Shown here piece by piece: positions 6,301 to 10,763 of a stretch of DNA of 10,763 nucleotides. Each line of letters begins with the position of its first letter. The first letter of the stretch is position 1. A program made the translations under genes and the position numbers. The stretch lies in contig JADGCE010000091.1 of the NCBI GenBank assembly GCA_015229095.1, positions 1-10,763 on the forward strand. Direction: 5' to 3'. This DNA comes from Magnetococcales bacterium. Lineage in GTDB: Bacteria; Pseudomonadota; Magnetococcia; Magnetococcales; Magnetaquicoccaceae. The notes under the pieces are model-generated. The model did no database searches and had not been told where the DNA came from. It saw nothing but the letters and a program-made list of their open reading frames with translations.

Positions 6301-6628
6301 TGATTTTTTCTTCCCGCTCTGGTGTATGGGCGATGGCAACCTGCAGATCAATCTCCCCATTCAGCAACCTTTGATAGCTCTCCGCCCAGGTGCCGTAGAC
6401 ATAGCTCAGCTTCCACCCCTCCTTGGTGGCCGTGTGTTCCAGCAGATCGATGTAAAAGCCTTTGATCACCCCGTTTTTGTCGGCGAAAACACCCGGTTCA
6501 TTCTGGTAAACCCCCACCCGCACGGTACGCTCCGCGCCATGGGAGAGCCGTGCGTCCGGCAAAATGACGCACAGCAGCACCGCCAGAAAGAGAGAAAAGC
6601 GGGCAAACAACGTATGCAAGCGCACCAT
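3392..6628 (-). CDS. Periplasmic sensor-linked MBL-fold hydrolase with two cNMP-binding-like domains
   Basis: A 1078-residue multidomain membrane protein. In order: signal peptide or anchor (1-32); solute-binding protein family 3 domain (about 33-255; VRVGVYQNEPGVFADKNG, then GEIDLQVAIAHTPERE), as used in BvgS-like receptors; transmembrane helix (about 265-287); coiled coil (about 290-322); a segment with GPNVILLSDV and EFPVLQMLYRQGIIIPKHPN (about 325-450); a metallo-beta-lactamase fold with HAHDDH (H599, H601, D603, H604) and later candidate ligands H674, D740, H747 and H765; then two cyclic-nucleotide-binding-like domains (about 808-942 and 980-1078, the second with FGE at 1024-1026). The start at 6628 is chosen because a signal peptide begins there and GGAAGGA lies 11 bases upstream; the frame extends 70 residues further without conserved features. 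The fold assignments are fairly secure, but substrate and ligands are unknown. A cyclic-nucleotide phosphodiesterase or other phosphoester hydrolase controlled by an external solute is possible. It lies 277 bp downstream of the epimerase stop. Confidence 0.85.
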   Translation of the reverse strand: MVRLHTLFARFSLFLAVLLCVILPDARLSHGAERTVRVGVYQNEPGVFADKNGVIKGFYIDLLEHTATKEGWKLSYVYGTWAESYQRLLNGEIDLQVAIAHTPEREEKISYNDEVAFSNWGQLYVWSPDMDALPKLKGKIVAGMRDDVYFVRFKALLAQLGIDFYPLEQADYETVLQTVADNDADAGIISRSAGMMIDKGFAVYKSAMLCCPMEIRFATPKKRNLELLKALDRDLRALKAEDGSLYYQSFNAWYEGGTKKVFPKWVLPVAASAAGMLVLLFVGNLLLRRQVHARTVDLEKEIVVRKQAEVAMRVAMRNLLTLQVAPGVFWLQIPEAGLYILCGCPSEVVKHLMRRGYISNTSKDGVPFETGPNVILLSDVLVQNGGFANLAEFPVLQMLYRQGIIIPKHPNNTGIKPMLIGSSAQVQAQMAYIYRGNYGLVSKEEIMASGVDAATADIMMRIKLKFAFGTIRSPADFLDTLEVGEHPMPIRHGVTVERAGFNRYKFSFRGESTEVDLNLPAGVSYESPYPLGRHRLKQHHFAIIHTGEGDGWDINRPSMGSIVMFHGRLYLIDASPGILQSLTSLGVDISEVEGIFHTHAHDDHFAGLPALIQTDRRLKYYATPLVRASVTKKFAALMSLQEAKFAQFFEIHDLREDEWNDCDGLEVMPVFSPHPLETTLFMFRAMDLHGQAQTYAHWADLSAFKVLDGMVGEGEKDVPAAFVARVKENYLRPACLKKLDIGGGMIHGVAEDFRQDESNRLILAHLARSLTTQEMEIGSEAAFGATDVLIAGERDYRLERAMRFLQDFFPSVPEDQIAELLKSPVVEHNAGTIIRRGRRDGDDHERVDMILSGTVAYLNSAANVHNHLAFGSLIGSESLFGDQPERNPGCSVVESPPTAAGKSVDEQWRECRRQWTYRTVSHCSVIQFSTEQVRAFLERNGLMEQMQDRMARVSLLRKTWLFGEHTTFLSLGRIAQVMERVCLPGNGVLPTGNGPMLWLVEQGEVALLNGAGECLEWIRSGGVFGEQSYLTPGTPPWRFRFKGDVVLHCLRWDALLDIPIVHWKLLEMFEKRQRQLAA

Positions 6629-6905
6629 GGTTGTATAGATCCTTCCGCGATGAACCGGTTGGACAGACGGAACAAGCGGTTGCCCCCGTGCAACCAGAAA
6701 TGCGTTGGCATCTGTTTGGGGGGATAACCGACACACGACTGCAGGTTTGTGATCGGACGACATACCGCGAGCACTTTTCAATGTAACACAGCCCCAGGGA
6801 CAGCCACCAGAGAAAAACCGCTCTTTTCCCCCTCCCATTCAGGGAAACAGGGGAAATGGATCCCCCATCCCCGCTCCCTGGGGAAGCATGGAGCCGGCCA
6901 ACGGG

Positions 6906-7895
6906 TCAACAACCGGATGGCTCTTCTCCATAATAGTCCAAATACCAGGCCACAAACCGCTGGATCCCCTCTTCGACGCTGGTGAGGGGGCGAAAGCCCA
7001 CCGCCTGTTCCAGCTCCTGGATATCGGCGTAGGTATCCGGCACATCGCCGGGCTGGAGAGGCAACAACTGGATATGCGCCTTTTTGCCCAATACCCTTTC
7101 CAGAGTTTGTATGTAGGTCATCAAGGGAACCGGCTGATTGTTGCCGATGTTGAAGAGTTGGCAGGGGGGGCCCCCTGCTGTACGGCCAGGCACATGGGCC
7201 AGCACACGCACCACCCCCTCGATAATATCGTCCACATAGGTAAAATCCCGCTGATGATGGCCATGGTTGAAAACGGGAATCGGTTCGTTGGCCAAAATTT
7301 TGCGGGTGAAGAGAAACAAGGCCATATCCGGTCGCCCCCAGGGACCATATACGGTAAAAAAGCGCAGCCCGGTTGTGGGCAAGGCATACAGATGGCTATA
7401 AGTATAAGCCATCAATTCATTGGCTTTTTTGCTGGCGGCATACAGGGACAACGGGTGATCCACCCGATCATGGATCGAAAAAGGGAGTTGGCTGTTGGCA
7501 CCATAGACAGAGCTGGAAGAGGCGTACAGCAGATGTCCCACCCGGTTGTGACGACATCCTTCCAACACGTTGAGAAAGCCAACGATGTTGCTCTCCACGT
7601 AGGCGTGTGGATTTTCCAGGGAGTAGCGCACGCCCGGTTGGGCAGCCAGATGGACCACCTGTTCAAACGAGTGTTCGGCGAACAGGGCTGCCATGGCCTC
7701 CCGGTCGGCCAGATCATGACGGACAAAATGGAATCCGGCATGGGTGCGCAAGCGGGCCAGGCGCGCCTCTTTCAGGGCAACATCATAGTAGTTGTTCAGG
7801 TTGTCCAGCCCTACCACGACATCACCCCGCGCCAACAAACGGGCAGAAAGGTGGAACCCGATAAAACCAGCGGCCCCCGTCACCAAGATCCTCAT
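6906..7895 (-). CDS. NAD-dependent epimerase, UDP-glucuronate 4-epimerase type
   Basis: A 329-residue extended short-chain dehydrogenase/reductase. It has the NAD-binding TGAAGFIG (G7, G10, G13), the SSSSVYG strand (126-132) and the catalytic YAASK pair (Y152, K156). DNLNNYYDVALKEARL (31-46), VYGPWGRPDMALFLFT and HQRDFTYVDDI are typical of UDP-glucuronate 4-epimerases, which make UDP-galacturonate for capsule or lipopolysaccharide. A related UDP-hexose epimerase cannot be excluded. The ATG at 7895 is chosen because MRILVTG is the canonical opening and GGGAG lies 6 bases upstream; a longer frame to 7952 runs into the dnaB promoter. No glycosyltransferase or other sugar gene is present in the window, so it appears to stand alone. 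It is divergent from dnaB. Confidence 0.9.
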   Translation of the reverse strand: MRILVTGAAGFIGFHLSARLLARGDVVVGLDNLNNYYDVALKEARLARLRTHAGFHFVRHDLADREAMAALFAEHSFEQVVHLAAQPGVRYSLENPHAYVESNIVGFLNVLEGCRHNRVGHLLYASSSSVYGANSQLPFSIHDRVDHPLSLYAASKKANELMAYTYSHLYALPTTGLRFFTVYGPWGRPDMALFLFTRKILANEPIPVFNHGHHQRDFTYVDDIIEGVVRVLAHVPGRTAGGPPCQLFNIGNNQPVPLMTYIQTLERVLGKKAHIQLLPLQPGDVPDTYADIQELEQAVGFRPLTSVEEGIQRFVAWYLDYYGEEPSGC

Positions 7896-7942
7896 GCGTG
7901 CTCCCGTGCTATTGTCTCGACCACCACTGCGCAACCTCTGCC

Positions 7943-7971
7943 TTGGCAACACCGCCCAAAGGGGCTACACT
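7943..7971 (+). promoter_or_regulatory. Sigma70-like promoter for dnaB-alr
   Basis: TTGGCA (7943-7948), a 17-base spacer and TACACT (7966-7971) form a good sigma70 match (five of six and four of six), about 70 bases before the dnaB start. TGCC-TT-GGCA (7939-7948) is a small palindrome over the -35 box. No equally good promoter is visible on the minus strand for the divergent epimerase gene. Confidence 0.6.
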
Positions 7972-8044
7972 GTAACCCAGGTGGACGGGGGCGGTAAAGG
8001 CACTCGGTTGCACCTTGGCCAGAGATACAGAGGATATGGAAACC

Positions 8045-9499
8045 ATGGGAGAGAGTCTCCAACCCGGTGCAGAGGCGGACAGTGACACTCCTCCCCCGGC
8101 AGCCCCCGACGTTGATCCCCAACCCCCAGCGGGCAACCATGAACGCGCTGCCCAACTCCCCGCCCGGCGACCGGCCTGGAACAATGCCGCCGAACAGTCG
8201 GTGCTGGGTGCCATCCTCCTGGACAACAGCATTCATGACCAGATTGCCTCCACACTGCAAGCCGAAGACTTTTATGCCGGCGCCCATCGGGTGATCTACC
8301 AGGCCATTTGCGCCTTGCTGGAGCGGGGAGAACCGGCGGATCCTGTTGTCTTGCAAAACTATTTGCAGAAAAATGACGAATTGCAATCCGTGGGTGGCGG
8401 CGGTTATCTGGCCCAGTTGATCGAAACCGTCCCCAGCACCGCCAATGCCAGCGCCTATGCCCGTCTGGTCCGTGACAAGGCCCTGCTGCGCGCACTGGCA
8501 CAGCAGGCCACCCAGATTATCGAGTCTGTCTACCAGGGCAAAAACATACCCACCGACCGACTGCTGGATGATGCCGAGCAGCGCATCTTTTCGGTGGGGG
8601 AGGGACGCAACCAACGCACGGCCAACTATTTCACCCTGAAAACGGTTCTCCTGCCGGTGCTGCACAGCATTGACCAGCAGATGAAGCACAGGGGCACCGT
8701 GACCGGGGTGGCGACCGGCTTCACAGACATGGATAAAATGTTGTCAGGATTGCAAAAGTCGGATCTTCTCATCCTGGCTGGCCGTCCTTCCATGGGCAAG
8801 ACCTCCTTCGCCATGAATATTGCCACCAACGCTGCCGTCGATCATCAGACCCCGGTGGCCATCTTTTCCCTGGAAATGTCCAAGGAGCAGCTGGTCTCCC
8901 GCATGCTCGCCTCTTCCGCCCGCATCGATGCGCAAAAATTGCGTACCGGCTGGCTGGACGATGCGGATTATGGACAACTGATCGCCATGGCCAACCATCT
9001 CTCCCAGGCACCCCTCTTTATCGACGATACGCCCGCCCTCTCCATCGCCTCTCTCCGTGCCAGGGCGCGCCGTATGCGGCGGGAGCAAAAGATTCAGCTC
9101 ATCATCATCGACTATCTGCAGTTGATGCAGGGAGAGCTCAAAACAGAAAACCGGGTCCAGGAAATTTCACAAATCAGTCGCGGCCTGAAATCCCTGGCAA
9201 AAGAGTTGGACATTCCCATCATCGCCCTCTCACAGTTGTCGCGCCGTCTGGAAGAGAGGCCCAACAAGCGGCCTATTTTGTCGGATCTGCGGGAGTCGGG
9301 GGCCATCGAGCAGGATGCCGATGTGGTTCTCTTTGTCTTCCGGGAAGAGGTATACAAGGACAACGACCCGGCCTTGACCGGCCTGGCAGAGATCATCGTC
9401 GCCAAACAGCGGAATGGTCCCACCGGGAAGATCAAGCTGACATTTTTGAAACAGTATACCCGTTTTGAAAATTATACGGATGCCCGCTATGGGGGCTAA
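8045..9499 (+). CDS. dnaB: Replicative DNA helicase DnaB
   Basis: DnaB is the hexameric 5'-3' helicase of the replication fork. The 484-residue product has the N-terminal domain (about 45-145; AAEQSVLGAILLDN, then DFYAGAHRVIYQAI), a linker, and a RecA-like motor. The motor has Walker A GRPSMGKT (246-253), catalytic Glu in FSLEMS (E277), Walker B LIIIDYLQL (D356), and AKQRNGPTG (453-461) carrying the arginine finger. No intein or insertion is present. The first 40 or so residues form a Pro/Ala/Asp-rich extension outside the conserved domain. The start is uncertain: TTG 8015, ATG 8036 and ATG 8045 share the frame. I chose 8045 because AGAGGA (8029-8034) sits 10 bases before it but only one base before 8036. 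It is followed by alr after 39 bases. Confidence 0.96.
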   Translation: MGESLQPGAEADSDTPPPAAPDVDPQPPAGNHERAAQLPARRPAWNNAAEQSVLGAILLDNSIHDQIASTLQAEDFYAGAHRVIYQAICALLERGEPADPVVLQNYLQKNDELQSVGGGGYLAQLIETVPSTANASAYARLVRDKALLRALAQQATQIIESVYQGKNIPTDRLLDDAEQRIFSVGEGRNQRTANYFTLKTVLLPVLHSIDQQMKHRGTVTGVATGFTDMDKMLSGLQKSDLLILAGRPSMGKTSFAMNIATNAAVDHQTPVAIFSLEMSKEQLVSRMLASSARIDAQKLRTGWLDDADYGQLIAMANHLSQAPLFIDDTPALSIASLRARARRMRREQKIQLIIIDYLQLMQGELKTENRVQEISQISRGLKSLAKELDIPIIALSQLSRRLEERPNKRPILSDLRESGAIEQDADVVLFVFREEVYKDNDPALTGLAEIIVAKQRNGPTGKIKLTFLKQYTRFENYTDARYGG

Positions 9500-9538
9500 C
9501 AAACCGATGGGAGAGAACAGGTTACGAAAGGCCGTATC

Positions 9539-10654
9539 ATGACACAAGAACTCTCGCGTTCCACCTGGTTGGAGGTGGATCTCTCTGCGGTGCAGCACAA
9601 TTTTGAGCAGGCGCGCCGGGCGGTCGGGCCGGGTGTGGGGGTGTTCCCGGTGATCAAGGCCAACGGCTACGGTTTGGGTGCCGTACCCATCGCCCATCGT
9701 CTGGCCGCCGCCGGGGCCGATGGTTTTTGTGTGGCCCGGCTGGAAGAGGCGGCGACGTTGCGCCACGCCGGCATACAGCACCCCCTGGTGCTGCTCTCCG
9801 GTCTCTCCCAAGGAGCGGAGGAGGGCGTGGTGGCACTCAACCTGCGCCCCTTTGTGTTTGATCCCGGTCTGTTGCCCTCTTTGAGTCGGGCCGCTGGCCG
9901 CTCTACCGTCGCCCTTTTCCTGAAGGTCAATACCGGCATGAGCAGGCTGGGCATGGCCACCACCGCCGTGGCCGCCGCCGTGGCTCAGGCCCGCACTCTG
10001 CCCGGACTGCACCTGCTGGGTCTGGTTTCCCACATGGCGTGTGCCGACCAACCGGATCACCCGGAAAACGATCGGCAACGGCACTGCCTGCAAACGGTGT
10101 TGACACAGAACGGCCTGACGGGGAGTCAGGTCTCCCTGGCCAACAGTGCCGCGCTGCTCTCCCACCCCGACAACCATTTTTCCTGGGTACGACCTGGCAT
10201 CATGCTGTATGGGGCCTCCCCTTTTTTCCCTGCCCGTTCCGGGCAGCAGATCGGCTTGCGTCCGGTGGTGCGCTGGTCTGCCCGTATCCTGCAGGTGGAT
10301 GCGCTGCCCTGTGGGGCTGCCGTTGGTTATGGCCAGGCCTTTGTCACCCAACGTCCCTCCCGTATCGCCATACTGCCAGTGGGGTATGCGGATGGTTACA
10401 ACCGTCTCCTGGGCAACCGGGGGCGGGTATTGCTGGCCGGACACTCCCGGCCTGTGGTGGGTCGGGTTTCCATGGACATGATTGCCATCGATGTGACGGA
10501 GGCCGAGTCGGTGGCGGTGGGGGATCGGGTCACCCTGTTGGGCAGCGACGGGGAGGCATCGATCGACGTTGAAGAGATGGCGGCCTGGCGCGGGACGATC
10601 CCCTATGAGGTGTTGTGCAATCTGGGAGAACGGGTGCCGAGGTTTTATGTATGA
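9539..10654 (+). CDS. alr: Alanine racemase
   Basis: Alr is a PLP enzyme interconverting L- and D-alanine, supplying D-alanine for peptidoglycan. The 371-residue product has normal length. The PLP lysine lies in VIKANGYGLG (K40), the conserved arginine in KVNTGMSRLG (R136), and the second catalytic base is Tyr264 in AVGYGQAF. LPVGYADGYNR (279-289) and GRVSMDM (308-314) are further family signatures, so the active site looks complete. The ATG at 9539 is preceded by AAAGG at 7 bases. The 39-base gap after dnaB and the lack of a terminator between them suggest one transcript, an order also seen in E. coli. Confidence 0.97.
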   Translation: MTQELSRSTWLEVDLSAVQHNFEQARRAVGPGVGVFPVIKANGYGLGAVPIAHRLAAAGADGFCVARLEEAATLRHAGIQHPLVLLSGLSQGAEEGVVALNLRPFVFDPGLLPSLSRAAGRSTVALFLKVNTGMSRLGMATTAVAAAVAQARTLPGLHLLGLVSHMACADQPDHPENDRQRHCLQTVLTQNGLTGSQVSLANSAALLSHPDNHFSWVRPGIMLYGASPFFPARSGQQIGLRPVVRWSARILQVDALPCGAAVGYGQAFVTQRPSRIAILPVGYADGYNRLLGNRGRVLLAGHSRPVVGRVSMDMIAIDVTEAESVAVGDRVTLLGSDGEASIDVEEMAAWRGTIPYEVLCNLGERVPRFYV

Positions 10655-10705
10655 CCGTCACCCTAAAATTTATAAAATCCGTTGATAATCAATATAATTG
10701 CGGGT

Positions 10706-10748
10706 CCAGGGGGATCATCCCCCTGGCGGGTCCAGGGCAGAGCCCTGG
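10706..10748. repeat. Two-hairpin G/C-rich intergenic repeat, right copy
   Basis: The first palindrome has arms CCAGGGGGAT and ATCCCCCTGG around a central C (10706-10726). The second has arms CCAGGGC and GCCCTGG around an AGA loop (10732-10748). GCGGGTCCAGGG occurs twice as a direct repeat (10700-10711 and 10726-10737), so each hairpin is preceded by the same leader. The layout and orientation match the copy at 1-48, but the stems differ in both halves at once. It lies about 50 bases past the alr stop and may help end that transcript, although no T-tract follows. Confidence 0.75.
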
Positions 10749-10763
10749 GAAGTTGGCCGTTGC

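Noticed and set aside
5402..6727. Plus-strand frame (441 codons) opposite the sensor domain
   Set aside because: The minus strand encodes a signal peptide, solute-binding domain and membrane helix in order. No ribosome binding site or motif supports the plus-strand frame.
6629..6905. Terminator or promoter in the gap between the epimerase and the large gene
   Set aside because: Only short G/C-run complementarity (4-5 bases) and no convincing -35/-10 pair were found. The gap's contents remain unexplained.
9230..10444. Minus-strand frame (404 codons) opposite dnaB and alr
   Set aside because: It spans the end of one certain gene and most of another, with no family features.

Overview
The window looks like chromosomal DNA from a moderately GC-rich Gram-negative bacterium (GC judged by eye, not computed). 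It carries an outer-membrane-bacterium type YidC with a large periplasmic domain, the rpmH-rnpA-yidD-yidC cluster that often lies near the proteobacterial chromosome origin, and the dnaB-alr pair also found side by side in E. coli. The BvgS-like periplasmic sensor domain and the abundant G/C-rich hairpin repeats would fit a Magnetococcales-type proteobacterium, but that placement is a weak inference.

Layout, left to right. Positions 1-110 hold three G/C-rich hairpins. Then, all on the minus strand, come yidC (membrane insertase), yidD (insertion helper), rnpA (RNase P protein) and rpmH (ribosomal protein L34, GTG start, recovered by hand). They are transcribed as rpmH>rnpA>yidD>yidC with gaps of a few bases or overlaps. 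A divergent intergenic region of about 330 bp separates rpmH from a 61-residue plus-strand ORF that has a very strong ribosome binding site and a sigma70-like promoter. Convergent to that ORF is a 1078-residue minus-strand gene, with an intrinsic terminator between them. Upstream of it on the same strand is a sugar-nucleotide epimerase of the UDP-glucuronate 4-epimerase type. A divergent promoter region then leads into dnaB (replicative helicase) and alr (alanine racemase) on the plus strand. The window ends in another two-hairpin repeat of the same kind as at the left end.

Most of the window is housekeeping: ribosome, tRNA processing and membrane protein insertion on the left, replication and peptidoglycan precursor supply on the right. 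The accessory part is the centre. Its most notable item is the large protein, which joins a secreted solute-binding sensor domain, a transmembrane helix, a coiled coil, a metallo-beta-lactamase-fold hydrolase with an intact HxHxDH motif and two degenerate cyclic-nucleotide-binding-like domains. This resembles a BvgS-type receptor in which the kinase has been replaced by a hydrolase. Its function is not known from sequence.

The second item of interest is a modular hairpin repeat, seen at both window ends and once as a terminator. Its stem sequences differ between copies but remain perfectly paired.
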